Source of the DNA: Desulfococcus sp041737845
GTDB taxonomy: Bacteria; Desulfobacterota; Desulfobacteria; Desulfobacterales; Desulfococcaceae
Assembly: GCF_041737845.1 (NCBI RefSeq)
Contig: NZ_JBGSQX010000074.1
Coordinates: 58,212-122,211, forward strand
Direction of reading: 5' to 3'
Length of the DNA: 64,000 nt
The position numbers and the translations under genes are program-made. The notes beneath the pieces are model-generated. The model was given only the letters and a program-made list of their open reading frames with translations, was not told the DNA's origin and ran no database searches. This document shows, one piece after another, positions 16,031 through 26,403 of the stretch (the first letter of the stretch is position 1; every line of letters starts with the position of its first letter).

Positions 16031-17774
16031 CGGCGGCCTCGCGCATCTGCTGGAGCATGTGCATTCTGGCGTAATAGCCCTGTTGAAGCAGCAGCTCCTG
16101 ATGGGTCCCGGATTCGGTTACCCGGCCGTTTTGGAGGGTGATGATCCTTTGGGCGAAACGAACCGCGGAGATCCGGTGGGAGACGATGACCAGGGTGCGC
16201 CTCCCGGCGAGATCGCGGACGGCCCGGAGGATGACGTCTCCGGTTTCCGCGTCCACCTGGCTGATGGGGTCGTCCAGGATCAGAATCGGGCGCTCTCTCA
16301 GAAAGGCGCGGGCCAGGGCCACCCGCTGCTTTTGGCCCCCCGAGAGGATCACCCCCTTTTCTCCCACGAGGGTTTCCGCGCCCAGGGGCAGGGACCTGAG
16401 GGTTTTTTCGAGAGCCGCCATCCGGAGCGCTTTCAGGAACTCTTCCTCGGGGATGTCGGCGCCGAAGGTGATGTTGTCCCGAAGGGTTCCGGCAAACAGG
16501 AACGGTTCCTGGGGAACGTAGGCGATCCGGGACCGGAAATCTTCGATCCTGAGGTCGCGGATGTCTGCGCCGTCGTAAAGGATGCGTCCGCCGGAGGGAT
16601 CCTGGATGCGGGTCAGGAGGCGGAGGAGGGTGGTTTTTCCGGCGCCAGGCGGACCGGTCACGCCAAGGACCGTGCCCCCGGGGATATGGAGGGAGACCTC
16701 CTCCAGGGCCGGAGGGACATTTTCATCGTAACGGAATTGGAGCGCCTCCGTCTTGATGTCGATGGATAGCCCTGAAAAGGGCCGGGCGCCGGGGCGGTTC
16801 CCTATGTCGGGCCGGGTATCCAGGATCGCTCCGACGCGCGCGAGGGATGCCTTGCCGCGCTGGATGAGGTTGACCAGCCAGCCGATGGCCATCATGGGCC
16901 ATGTCAGCATGCCCAGATAGCTGATGAAGGCGACGAAGTCGCCCGCGGTGATCTGGTTGAAGATCGTTTGCCGACCGCCCAGGTAGATCACCAAAGCCAG
17001 AGAGATGTTGGAAAAGAGCTGCATCATCGGGAAAAATGCCCCGGTGATCCAGACCAGCCGGACATTCCTGTCGATATATTCCCGAGAGACGGCCTCGACC
17101 GCCCGTGCGGACTCCGTTTCCCGGGTGTAGGCCTTGATGATGCGGATCCCGGTGAAATGCTCCCGTACCCGCTCGGTCAGGGTCGAATTGCTTTCCTGGA
17201 CCGATTGATACGCGTTGTGCATCTTTTTGCTGAAAATACGGGTGCTGAGCACGATCAGGGGCATAGGGATGATGGTGAACAAGGTCAGGCGGATGTTGAT
17301 GTAGGCCATGAAGCCGATGGTGGCGGCCCCCAGAAGCACTGCGTCCACCAGCGCCACGAGGCCCATACCGGCCGCCATCCGGATATGATGGATGTCGCTG
17401 GTGGCGTGGGCCATGAGATCCCCGGTCCGGGTTTTCTGAAAATAGGAGGCCGACAGCGTCTGGATGTGGCTGAAAAGGCGATTCCGCAGATCCCGTTCGA
17501 TTTCCCGTGAAAGCCCCATGAGAAAATGCCGCCAGAGGAAGCGAAAGGCGGCGATGACGAGGGCGATCAGCACGATCCAGAGTGTGTCGATCACGAGGGT
17601 GGCCGGGGTTGCGGAAAGAGCGGTGAGGCCGTCGACGGCCTTTTTGATGATCCGGGGGATCGCCAGTTGGAGCAGATCCACCACCAGCAGGCAGAGCAGT
17701 CCGGCGGCGATGGCGGCTCGCCGGCCGGAGAGGCTGGGTCTGAGAAGATCGAGGGGGGAGGATTCCACGGTCAC
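16020..17774 (-). CDS. Heterodimeric ABC exporter, subunit with degenerate ATP site
   Basis: About 584 residues from GTG 17774, chosen because GGAG lies four bases upstream; an ATG at 17882 would add residues unlike the family. It has six transmembrane helices followed by an ATPase domain with Walker A GPPGAGKTT and signature LSGGQKQR. After Walker B the sequence reads ILDDPISQVD: the catalytic Glu is replaced by Asp, the mark of the non-hydrolysing site in heterodimeric exporters. Its stop overlaps the start of the second half-transporter. The two proteins most likely form one inner-membrane exporter. Confidence 0.87.
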   Translation of the reverse strand: MTVESSPLDLLRPSLSGRRAAIAAGLLCLLVVDLLQLAIPRIIKKAVDGLTALSATPATLVIDTLWIVLIALVIAAFRFLWRHFLMGLSREIERDLRNRLFSHIQTLSASYFQKTRTGDLMAHATSDIHHIRMAAGMGLVALVDAVLLGAATIGFMAYINIRLTLFTIIPMPLIVLSTRIFSKKMHNAYQSVQESNSTLTERVREHFTGIRIIKAYTRETESARAVEAVSREYIDRNVRLVWITGAFFPMMQLFSNISLALVIYLGGRQTIFNQITAGDFVAFISYLGMLTWPMMAIGWLVNLIQRGKASLARVGAILDTRPDIGNRPGARPFSGLSIDIKTEALQFRYDENVPPALEEVSLHIPGGTVLGVTGPPGAGKTTLLRLLTRIQDPSGGRILYDGADIRDLRIEDFRSRIAYVPQEPFLFAGTLRDNITFGADIPEEEFLKALRMAALEKTLRSLPLGAETLVGEKGVILSGGQKQRVALARAFLRERPILILDDPISQVDAETGDVILRAVRDLAGRRTLVIVSHRISAVRFAQRIITLQNGRVTESGTHQELLLQQGYYARMHMLQQMREAADAA

Positions 17775-18026
17775 GGCGCTCCGGATTCGGGTTGATTTCC
17801 ATTTGCTATACCATACCCCTTTAAAGGCATCAAGCAGACCTTGACACTTCCGGAAAAAGCCCCCTGTCCGCGCTGCGCGCATCTTCCGCCACCATGGCGT
17901 GCGGCATGCCGGGGCGCACGCCGCTTTGCAGACCGGGGAGAGAGCTTTGGATCACGCGATTTTTCCAAGCATTTCACCGCATCCATTCGTTGACTTTCAA
18001 GGGGCGGATTGGTATGATGATAAGTT

Positions 18027-20024
18027 ATGGAATTAGGAAATATTGTTGAATTTATTGACCGTCAGAAGATCGTCTGCGCGGTTGTCCTCGAAGTCGGCAG
18101 GCAGAAGCTCCGCCTCCTGGCGGAAAACAGCCGTGAAATCGTCATGGCTGAAGGACGGCTGCTGCATAAATCGAACAAGCGCCTGGACCTTTCGGGTGGA
18201 TGGGAGCGGCTCGCCGCCGGGCTGAAAGAAACCGCGCGGCTTCGCGAATCCCTGGCCGGGCAGGTGGATATCCAGGAACTCTGGGAGGTGCTGAACACCG
18301 AACAGGAATGGATTTCCCTCCACACCATGACCCAACTCTGCTTTCCGGATGCTGCCGACGGCGATCACGAATCCGCCGTGATCCGGGCCTTTTTCAGGAA
18401 CCGCCATTATTTCAAATTTAACCAGGAAGGATTCCTGCCCCTTTCCGAGGCCCAGATGACGCAGCAGCGCACTCAGGCGGAAGCGGCGGCGCGAAGAAAC
18501 CGGCTGATCGAAAGAGGCGGCGAATGGCTTAAGCGGCTCATGACCGGCTGCGGGATCGGGGGAGGGCCGTCGGGCCTGGCGGATGAAGAGGCAGAACTGA
18601 TTGCCATACTCAAGTCTTATTATCTTTTCGAAAAGGAGAGCATCCACGCTGAACTTGGGAAGGCGATAACGGCCCGGGCGGGCGTCGGGGACCTTGAAAA
18701 GCTTTTCCAGGTTTTCGTCAGGCTGGGTATCTGGGATACCAACGAAAACATCGATCTTCACCGGTACGACGTTCCCACCGATTTTTCCGAAGAGGTGATG
18801 ACCCTCACCCGGGCATTGCTGAAATCCTCCGTGGCCAGGTCCGATCACAAACGGAGGGATATCACCGATCTCCGGATGATCACCATTGACGGCCAGTCCA
18901 CCCTCGATTTCGATGATGCTCTGAGCATCGAGGATTGCGGAGAGTATTACCTCCTGGGCGTCCACATCGCCGATGTCGGGCATTTTGTGGCGGATGGATG
19001 CACCATTGACCGCGAGGCCGTCATGCGGGGCAGTTCGATCTACATGCCGGACCGCAGGATCCCCATGCTCCCCCCCGAGCTTGCGGAGGGGCAGTGCAGC
19101 CTCAGGGTCGGAGAGGTGCGGCCCGGCATCAGCACCATGATCCGCCTCAGCCGGAATGCCGACATTGAAAGTTATGAGATTTTTCCCAGCATAGTCCGGG
19201 TGACGGATCAACTGACCTACTATGATGCCAATGTGCTGGCCGAAGGGAATAAAGAGATCGCCACACTGGCAAACATCGCCAGGAAATTCCGGCAGCGGCG
19301 GCTGGGGGAGGGGGCGGTTCATATCTCCCTGCCCGAGGTAAACGTATGGATTGACGAAACCGGCGAACTGATCGTGAACAAAACCAACCGGGAGAGCCCC
19401 GCACGGCTGCTTGTCTCGGAGATCATGATCATGGCCAACTGGCTCGTGGCCGAGTTCCTGATCAAACATGGACTCCCGGCCATTTATCGGTCCCAGCCCA
19501 ATCCCCGTGAGCGGCTGTTCAAAGAAAACGGCGGGACTCTTTACCAGAACTGGATGCAGCGGAAGTTTCTCAGCCGGTTTGTGCTGAGCCCCCAACCGGA
19601 GCGTCATTCCGGCCTGGGACTGAACGCCTATGTGACGGCGACCTCCCCCATACGGAAATATTTCGACCTGGTGACCCAGCGGCAGATTCGATCGGTATAC
19701 GGCTTGAACTCGGCCTACGGCTCGGCGGACATTGAAAAGGCAATCCAGCTTCTGGAGCAGCCCATGAGCGCCGTGATCCGCCTCCAGAACCGGCGAAAAA
19801 GATATTGGCTCTTGAAATACCTCGAAAAGAGAATCGGCCAGAAAGAAGAGGCCATCGTGTTGAACAAACGCAAAGGCGCATACCTCGCACTCATGACGGA
19901 TTACATGATCGAGTGCGTTCTTCCCAATTCATCCGGGGTCAATCTCAAGCCCGAGGACCTGATCCAGGTGACCATCCAGCATGTTGACGCCAGAAAGGAC
20001 ATCCTTACCGTATATGTAGGGTGA
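18027..20024 (+). CDS. RNB-domain exoribonuclease (RNase II family)
   Basis: 665 residues. The N-terminal 250 or so hold a short beta-barrel-like start and a helical part that is poorly conserved. The RNB catalytic domain follows: DGQSTLDFDDALSIED carries the aspartates that bind Mg, GVHIADVGHFV follows, and TSPIRKYFDLVTQRQI holds the conserved arginine. A short S1-like end closes the chain. RNase II-type enzymes degrade RNA 3' to 5'. It is closer to the short VacB-like form seen in delta-proteobacteria and cyanobacteria than to long RNase R. A diguanylate cyclase gene follows in the same direction. Confidence 0.88.
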   Translation: MELGNIVEFIDRQKIVCAVVLEVGRQKLRLLAENSREIVMAEGRLLHKSNKRLDLSGGWERLAAGLKETARLRESLAGQVDIQELWEVLNTEQEWISLHTMTQLCFPDAADGDHESAVIRAFFRNRHYFKFNQEGFLPLSEAQMTQQRTQAEAAARRNRLIERGGEWLKRLMTGCGIGGGPSGLADEEAELIAILKSYYLFEKESIHAELGKAITARAGVGDLEKLFQVFVRLGIWDTNENIDLHRYDVPTDFSEEVMTLTRALLKSSVARSDHKRRDITDLRMITIDGQSTLDFDDALSIEDCGEYYLLGVHIADVGHFVADGCTIDREAVMRGSSIYMPDRRIPMLPPELAEGQCSLRVGEVRPGISTMIRLSRNADIESYEIFPSIVRVTDQLTYYDANVLAEGNKEIATLANIARKFRQRRLGEGAVHISLPEVNVWIDETGELIVNKTNRESPARLLVSEIMIMANWLVAEFLIKHGLPAIYRSQPNPRERLFKENGGTLYQNWMQRKFLSRFVLSPQPERHSGLGLNAYVTATSPIRKYFDLVTQRQIRSVYGLNSAYGSADIEKAIQLLEQPMSAVIRLQNRRKRYWLLKYLEKRIGQKEEAIVLNKRKGAYLALMTDYMIECVLPNSSGVNLKPEDLIQVTIQHVDARKDILTVYVG

Positions 20025-20106
20025 TCTCCCACACCCCATTGCCGTAAGGCGGATGCCATGGGTGCGAATTCCCCGGCTCAATGGATTGTTACGGAGGAGG
20101 AGGCGT

Positions 20107-21267
20107 ATGTCCAGGTCGGTGCTCTTCAGAAAACTTTTCATGGACGTACTCCTGAAAATCGGCGACATTGGCGCCTGCATCGGCCGGATGGGGCGGAAAA
20201 TTGCGGAACAGAAGAAGGCCCTTCAGGATCAGTGCGAGATCCGGGAAAGGGAGCGCAAGGAGCTGGAGTCCCTGCGGGAAAGGATCCGGGCGCTTTTCCG
20301 GGAAAACGAGAAGCTGAAGCGCCGTTTCGAGGTGATCCATCGGGACCAGGAATCCCTCAGGCGAAGCGAAGAGCGGTATCGCACCATGCTCGAAAACATC
20401 GAGGAGTATTTCTACGAGGCCGATCTTTCGGGGAACCTTCTGTTTTTCAACGACGCTCTCTACCGCATGCTCGGATACGCCAGGGAAAAGCTGATCGGGA
20501 TGAATTTCCGGGAATTGATGGATCGGGGAACGGCGGAGAAGGCCTTCCGGATCTTCAGGAAGGCGTATGAAACCGGTCAGGCCCAGAAAGGCATCGGGTG
20601 GTGCCTTGTCCGGAAGGACGGGTCCCCCTGTCACATCGAGATCTCGGTTTCCCTGATCCGCAACGTGGCCGGCGAGATTATCGGATTTCGCGGGGTGGCG
20701 CGAAATGTGAGCGAACTGATCTATCTCGTTTACCACGATTCGCTCACGGGGCTTTACAATCGGAAGGCATTTTTCGAGCGGATGCGGGAGACCCTGGCCC
20801 TCGCCAAGCGGGATCAGAAGGAAAAGAACATTTTTTATCTCGACCTGGACGAATTCAAGCGGGTCAACGACGAGTACGGCCATCATGTCGGGGACGGCGT
20901 TTTAAGGGAGGTCGCCGCCCGCCTGAAGGCAAGCCTCCGGAAAACCGATCACATCTGCCGGATCGGGGGGGACGAGTTCGTCGTCATCCTCAACAACCTG
21001 AAGGATGAGTCCCGTCCGGAGGAGGCCGCCTGCCGGGTTTTGTATGCCCTGTCACAGCCTTACCGGATCCAGGGCCATGACATCGATTTCGTCCGGCCGA
21101 GCATCGGCATCAGTACCTATCCCAAGGATTCCGAAAACATGGAGGCCCTGATCCGGTGCGCCGATATCGCCATGTTCAAGGCGAAACGAAAAGACGGCGG
21201 CGGCTGTTTCGCCTTCTACGATAAAAGCATGGATGAGGCGCTGCGGTCTCCGGATGCGAAGCCCTGA
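20107..21267 (+). CDS. PAS-GGDEF diguanylate cyclase
   Basis: About 386 residues. Start chosen at ATG 20107, after GGAGGAGGAGG. A coiled coil (about residues 30-95) leads to a PAS domain (SEERYRTMLENIEEYFYEADLSG...) and a GGDEF domain. The active-site motif IGGDEF is intact and an RxxD inhibitory site (RKTD) lies five residues upstream, so the enzyme should make cyclic di-GMP under product feedback. No transmembrane segment is seen, so it is cytoplasmic and senses through the PAS domain. No EAL or receiver domain is present. Confidence 0.9.
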   Translation: MSRSVLFRKLFMDVLLKIGDIGACIGRMGRKIAEQKKALQDQCEIRERERKELESLRERIRALFRENEKLKRRFEVIHRDQESLRRSEERYRTMLENIEEYFYEADLSGNLLFFNDALYRMLGYAREKLIGMNFRELMDRGTAEKAFRIFRKAYETGQAQKGIGWCLVRKDGSPCHIEISVSLIRNVAGEIIGFRGVARNVSELIYLVYHDSLTGLYNRKAFFERMRETLALAKRDQKEKNIFYLDLDEFKRVNDEYGHHVGDGVLREVAARLKASLRKTDHICRIGGDEFVVILNNLKDESRPEEAACRVLYALSQPYRIQGHDIDFVRPSIGISTYPKDSENMEALIRCADIAMFKAKRKDGGGCFAFYDKSMDEALRSPDAKP

Positions 21268-21336
21268 AATGGCGGTCTGCCCCGCGGCAAGGCGGCGAGC
21301 GGCGGGGGGTCTTGCACTCCACCCGAGGCATGGGCA

Positions 21337-24300
21337 TCACGGGCGCGCCCGTCTGCCGTTTGGCCCCTTTCTGGAGCCGGCCGAGGCCTCCGCGGTCTTG
21401 CAGACGAGTTCGACCGCAGTATAGCCCAGAAAGCCGTTGACCTCCCGGGAGAGCCCCTCTCCCGCCCTGAGCTGGATCGTATCGGGCATCGCAATGAGGG
21501 TATCCGATATCTCGGGCGCCACCAGGTGGAGATACGCCGGGCAGGTGCCCCTGTGCTTCTCCAGAATGCCGCGGAGCGTCAGCAGGCTTTCCCTGTCGGT
21601 CCGGGTGATGTCGAGATTGATGTGGATGCTGGCCGTCCAGGTTTCCTCGGCCTGCTCCACCGAGACGATCTTGTCGGCGATGATCTTGACCCCGTTTTCC
21701 TCCTTCTGAAGCCTCCCTTCGATGAGCACCGGGGCATCCGCCGTCAGAAGATGGGCCGCGGATTCATATACCGATGAAAAGACGGTGCTTTCCACGGAAC
21801 CCGTCATGTCCTCGGTGGTGAGGAACGCCATCAACTCCCCCCGCTTGGTCCGGATGGTTTTGACGTCGGTGATGATGCCGCCGATGCGGACCGCCTCCCC
21901 GTCATTTTTCTCCTTGAGAGAGAGGACATCTGCGGTGGCGAATTTGCCGATGGTCTTTTCATGCTGGTCCAGGGGATGGCCCGTGATGTAGAAGCCCAGG
22001 GACTCCTTCTCGAGGGCGAGCTGCTGCCTGTTGTCCCAGACGGGGGCGTCGGGCAGGGCCGGGGCGTTGAAGGTCTGCCGTGCGACCTCTAAGGCATCGA
22101 ACAGCCCCATCTGGGGGCTTGCCTTCTCTTTCTGGACGCGCTGACCGTAGTCCAGGGCCGTCTCGACGGCCGCCGTCATCTGGGCCCGATGGGCGCCGGT
22201 CGAGTCAAAGGCGCCGCATTGGATGAGGCTCTCCAAAACACGCTTGTTGACCCGCTTGAGGTCGACCCGTTCGCAGAAATCGAAGATGGAAGAGAACGGG
22301 CCGCCGCTTTTCCGGGCGTCCAGAATGGCATCGATGGCGCTCTCCCCCACGTTCTTGACGGCCACCAGGCCGAAGAGGATCTTATCCCCGTCCACCGTAA
22401 ACCCCTTGCCGCTGGTGTTGATGTCGGGCGGAAGGACCGGGATGTCGTGGCTTCGGCATTCCGCATTGAACTTGACGACGCTGTCGATCGATCCCATTTC
22501 ACTGGTGAGGATGGCGGCCATGAACTCCACGGGGAAATGGGCCTTGAGGTAGGCCGTCTGATAGGCGATGAGGGCATAGGCCGCGCTGTGGGACTTGTTG
22601 AACCCATACCCCCCGAATTTTTCCATGAGATCGAAAATCTTGGTGATCCGGTCCGCGGGATGGTCGTTTTCCGCGGCCCCCTTGCTGAAGCGCTCCCGGT
22701 GCTGGGCCATGATTTCGGGGATCTTTTTTCCCATGGCTTTCCGGAGGCCGTCCGCCTCGGCCATGGAATAATTGGCGAGGACGCCCGCGATCTTCATGAC
22801 CTGCTCCTGGTAGAGGATGACCCCGTAGGTCTCTTCCAGGATGGGCGCCAGCTCCGGAAGGAGATATTCAACCTTCTGACGGCCGTGCTTGCGCTCGACG
22901 AAATCATCGACCATGCCGCTGTCGAGCGGTCCGGGGCGGTACAGGGCCACCAGGGCCGTGACGTCGTCGAAACGGGCGGGTTTGAGGCGGACCAGGAGGT
23001 CTTTCATGCCGGCGCTTTCCAGTTGGAAAACCCCCGTGGTATCCCCGCGGGAGAGAAGCTGGTAGGTGGGATCATCCCCAAAGTCGAGATGGAGAAGATC
23101 GGGCGGGGTTTTCCCGTTTTCGGCGATCAGCTTGAGCGTGTTATCGATGACGGTGAGGTTGCGGAGCCCCAGAAAGTCGAACTTGACCAGCCCGATCTGC
23201 TCGACCCGCTTCATGTCGAACTGGGTCACCACCTCGCCTTTCTTGCCGCGGTACAAGGGGAGGTAATTGACCAGGGGGCTGTCGCCGATGACCACGCCGG
23301 CGGCGTGGGTCGAGGCATGACGGGGCAGGCCTTCCAGCACCCGGCAGATCTTGATCAGCTCTCCGATAGCCTGCTGGGTTTCGGCCATTTCGGCCAGGCG
23401 CGGCTCCTGTTCGAGGGCATTGTCGAGACTGATGTTGAGAACGTCGGGCACCATCTTGGCGATGGCGTCGACCTCCTTCAGGGGGATGTCCAGGGCCCGG
23501 CCGACATCCCGGATCACTGCGCGGGTTTTGAGCTTTCCGAAGGTGATGATCTGCGCCACGTACTCCCCGCCGCCGTATCTCTCCACGACATACTTGAAGA
23601 CCTGCTCCCGGCCGTTGATGCAGAAGTCCACGTCGATATCCGGCATGCTGATGCGGGCCGGGTTGAGGAACCTCTCGAAGATCAGGCCGTGTTCGATGGG
23701 GTCGAGGTCGGTGATCTCCATGGCATAGGCCACGATGCTGCCGGCCGCCGATCCCCTTCCCGGTCCGACGGGGATGCCGTTTTTCTTGGCGTACTGGATG
23801 AAATCGGCGACGATGAGAAAATACCCGGAAAATCCCATCTGCCGGATGATGCCGATCTCGTAATCGAGGCGCTCCTCGTAGACCTTTTCGTCGAGCTGGC
23901 CGCGCTTCTTCCGGATATGGGCCATCCTTCGGGCAAACCCCTTGCGGACCTCGTCCTCGAACATCTCGTCGGCGGACATGTCCGATGACGTGTCGAACTT
24001 GGGGAAGTGGTAGGTCTTGAAGTCAAATTCGATGTGGCAGCGACCGGCGATCTCCGCGGTGTTCTCGATGGCGCCTGGAAAATGGCCGAGCGCTGCCGCC
24101 ATCTCTTTCTGGGATTTGAAATAGAGCTGATCCGTCGCGAACTTGAACCGCCCGGCGTCATGGATGGTCTTGCCGGTCTGGATGCACAGGAGCACGTCGT
24201 GGGCGCGGACGTCCTCCCGGTCTAAATAGTGGCAGTCGTTGGTGGCGATGATCGGGATGGAGAGCCTCCGGCTCATGTCCAGAATCCCCTGGTTGACGAT

Positions 24301-24864
24301 GTCCTGTTCGGGAATGCCGTTGCTCTGGACCTCCAGGAAGAAATTGGCCTCGCCGAAGGTTTCCAGATAGAACCGGGCGGCCTGGTCCGCCTCATCCGGT
24401 CTGCCGTGCTTGAGAAACATGGGGATCTCCCCGTGGAGGCAGGCGGATGCGGCGATCAGTCCTTTGCTGCATTCCCCCAGGATCTTCCGGTCGATGCGGG
24501 GCTTGTAGTAAAACCCTTCCAGTTGCGCAGCGGTGGCGAGCCTGCAGAGATTCCGGTAGCCCTCCTGGTTCTCCGCCAGAAGGAGCAGATGGCGCATGCC
24601 CTTGCTGTCCAAGGGCGTTTTGTCGGCCAGGCTCCGGGGGGCCAAATAGAACTCGCATCCGATGATGGGCTTGATGCCGGCCTTGAGTGCCTTTTCATAG
24701 AACTCCAGCGCGCCGAACATGGTGCCGTGGTCGGTCACCGCCACCGCCCCCATCCCGTATTCCTTGGCCCGCTGCATCAGCGCATCGATCCGGATGGCGC
24801 CGTCCAGGAGGCTGTACTGGGTGTGGAGATGGAGGTGGACAAAATTTTTCTGGTCTTGCGTCAT
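21337..24864 (-). CDS. dnaE: DNA polymerase III alpha subunit
   Basis: 1175 residues, the normal DnaE1 length. The PHP domain opens with NFVHLHLHTQYSLLDG; the catalytic palm has ISMPDIDVDFC with the two metal-binding aspartates; the finger and beta-clamp-binding regions follow, and an OB-fold and C-terminal tail end the chain. No 3'-5' exonuclease domain is inserted, so it is not PolC. The start at 24864 opens directly with the PHP sequence; a frame extending to 24945 would add unrelated residues overlapping guaB. It lies 28 bases after guaB and probably shares its transcript. Confidence 0.96.
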   Translation of the reverse strand: MTQDQKNFVHLHLHTQYSLLDGAIRIDALMQRAKEYGMGAVAVTDHGTMFGALEFYEKALKAGIKPIIGCEFYLAPRSLADKTPLDSKGMRHLLLLAENQEGYRNLCRLATAAQLEGFYYKPRIDRKILGECSKGLIAASACLHGEIPMFLKHGRPDEADQAARFYLETFGEANFFLEVQSNGIPEQDIVNQGILDMSRRLSIPIIATNDCHYLDREDVRAHDVLLCIQTGKTIHDAGRFKFATDQLYFKSQKEMAAALGHFPGAIENTAEIAGRCHIEFDFKTYHFPKFDTSSDMSADEMFEDEVRKGFARRMAHIRKKRGQLDEKVYEERLDYEIGIIRQMGFSGYFLIVADFIQYAKKNGIPVGPGRGSAAGSIVAYAMEITDLDPIEHGLIFERFLNPARISMPDIDVDFCINGREQVFKYVVERYGGGEYVAQIITFGKLKTRAVIRDVGRALDIPLKEVDAIAKMVPDVLNISLDNALEQEPRLAEMAETQQAIGELIKICRVLEGLPRHASTHAAGVVIGDSPLVNYLPLYRGKKGEVVTQFDMKRVEQIGLVKFDFLGLRNLTVIDNTLKLIAENGKTPPDLLHLDFGDDPTYQLLSRGDTTGVFQLESAGMKDLLVRLKPARFDDVTALVALYRPGPLDSGMVDDFVERKHGRQKVEYLLPELAPILEETYGVILYQEQVMKIAGVLANYSMAEADGLRKAMGKKIPEIMAQHRERFSKGAAENDHPADRITKIFDLMEKFGGYGFNKSHSAAYALIAYQTAYLKAHFPVEFMAAILTSEMGSIDSVVKFNAECRSHDIPVLPPDINTSGKGFTVDGDKILFGLVAVKNVGESAIDAILDARKSGGPFSSIFDFCERVDLKRVNKRVLESLIQCGAFDSTGAHRAQMTAAVETALDYGQRVQKEKASPQMGLFDALEVARQTFNAPALPDAPVWDNRQQLALEKESLGFYITGHPLDQHEKTIGKFATADVLSLKEKNDGEAVRIGGIITDVKTIRTKRGELMAFLTTEDMTGSVESTVFSSVYESAAHLLTADAPVLIEGRLQKEENGVKIIADKIVSVEQAEETWTASIHINLDITRTDRESLLTLRGILEKHRGTCPAYLHLVAPEISDTLIAMPDTIQLRAGEGLSREVNGFLGYTAVELVCKTAEASAGSRKGPNGRRARP

Positions 24865-24892
24865 GACAGTGTCCGGGAATCTTCTTAGGGGG

Positions 24893-26356
24893 TTAATCGA
24901 GTCGGTAGTTGGGCGCTTCCTTGGTGATGATGACGTCGTGGACATGGCTCTCCCGCATCCCGGCGGCGCTGACCTTCATGAACCGGGCGTTTTCGCGCAA
25001 TGACTCGATGCTGTCGCACCCGAGATAGCCCATGCCCGCCTTGAGGCCGCCGACAAGCTGAAAGAGGATATCCGACAAAATGCCGGTGTAGGGGACCCGG
25101 CCGACGATGCCTTCGGGCACCAGCTTGTCCTCCTCGGCATCCTCGCCCTGGTAGTAGCGGTCCTTGCTTCCCTGGCGCATGGCCTCTTCAGATCCCATGC
25201 CGCGGTAGGCCTTGTAGCTCCGGCCCTGAAGAAAGACCATCTCTCCGGGGCTCTCCTTGGCCCCTGCGAGAAGACCGCCGGCCATGATCGTGTGGGCACC
25301 GGCGCCGATGGCCTTGGTGATGTCGCCGGAGAACCGGATGCCGCCGTCCGCGATGAGGGGCACCCCGGTCTTTTCGGAGACCTCCCTGCAGTTCATGATG
25401 GCCGTGATCTGGGGGACACCCACCCCGGCCACGATGCGGGTGGTGCAGATGGACCCCGGGCCGATGCCGATCTTGATGCCGTCCACCCCGGCGGAGACGA
25501 GGTCCTGGGCGGCTTCTCCGGTGCCGACATTGCCCGCGATGAGCTGGATGTCCGGAAAGGTGCTCTTGAGGATCTTCACGGCGTCGATGACGTTCTTGCT
25601 GTGGCCGTGGGACGTGTCGATCAGGAGGATGTCCGCATCCGCGTCCAAGAGGGCCTGGGCCCGCGCCACCATGTCCGGGCCGACCCCTACGGCCGCCCCG
25701 ACCCGGAGCCTCCCCCTGCCGTCCTTGCAGGCGTTGGGATATTTCTTGATCTTTTCGATGTCCTTGATGGTGATCATGCCTTTCAGCCTGCCGTTGGCGT
25801 CGACCACCAGCAGCTTTTCAATCCGGTGCTTGTGGAGGGTCTTCTTGCAGTCCTCGAGGGAGATGCCCTCGGATACGGTGACGAGGTTTTCGCTGGTCAT
25901 CACCTCCGAGACCTTCTTGCTGAAATCCGTTTCGAATCTCAGGTCCCGGTTGGTGAGGATTCCCAGCAACTGGTCACCCCGCGTGACCGGGAGGCCGGAG
26001 ATGCGATAGCGCTCCATGATCTTCAGGACATCGGCGATCACCTGGTCCGGATCGATCGTCACAGGATCGACGATCATGCCGCTCTCGGATTTCTTGACCT
26101 TGTCCACCTCCCTGGCCTGGCTTTCGATGTCGAGGTTGCGGTGGATGAACCCGAGGCCGCCGGCCCGGGCCATACTGATGGCCATGCGGGATTCGGTCAC
26201 CGTGTCCATGGCGGCGCTGACAATGGGGATATTGAGGGACAGCTTGCGGGTCAGCCGGGTTGTCGTGTTGGTGCTCTTGGGAAGGACGGCCGAATACATC
26301 GGGATCAGCAGCACGTCGTCAAAGGAATAGGCCTCCTCCAGATATCGGTTGGTCAT
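24893..26356 (-). CDS. guaB: Inosine-5'-monophosphate dehydrogenase
   Basis: 487 residues. IMPDH oxidises IMP to XMP, the committed step to GMP. AYSFDDVLLIP opens the barrel; two CBS domains (about residues 95-210) form the regulatory module; the catalytic cysteine lies in IGPGSICTTRIVAGVGVPQ; the flap YKAYRGMGSEEAM is intact. GGAGG is eight bases before the ATG at 26356, so an upstream in-frame ATG at 26473 is rejected; that stretch overlaps a repeat element. dnaE follows in the same direction. Confidence 0.96.
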   Translation of the reverse strand: MTNRYLEEAYSFDDVLLIPMYSAVLPKSTNTTTRLTRKLSLNIPIVSAAMDTVTESRMAISMARAGGLGFIHRNLDIESQAREVDKVKKSESGMIVDPVTIDPDQVIADVLKIMERYRISGLPVTRGDQLLGILTNRDLRFETDFSKKVSEVMTSENLVTVSEGISLEDCKKTLHKHRIEKLLVVDANGRLKGMITIKDIEKIKKYPNACKDGRGRLRVGAAVGVGPDMVARAQALLDADADILLIDTSHGHSKNVIDAVKILKSTFPDIQLIAGNVGTGEAAQDLVSAGVDGIKIGIGPGSICTTRIVAGVGVPQITAIMNCREVSEKTGVPLIADGGIRFSGDITKAIGAGAHTIMAGGLLAGAKESPGEMVFLQGRSYKAYRGMGSEEAMRQGSKDRYYQGEDAEEDKLVPEGIVGRVPYTGILSDILFQLVGGLKAGMGYLGCDSIESLRENARFMKVSAAGMRESHVHDVIITKEAPNYRLD

Positions 26357-26403
26357 GATGCGCCTCCAGAATTTTGAAGATAAAAAGGTTTCAAAGGGTG
26401 TCT

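Noticed and set aside
18033..19607. A 524-codon minus-strand frame inside the RNB ribonuclease gene
   Set aside because: Antisense shadow; the plus strand has the catalytic motifs.
22189..23988. A 599-codon plus-strand frame inside dnaE
   Set aside because: Antisense to conserved DnaE sequence; composition is His/Asp/Gly-rich as expected of a mirror frame.
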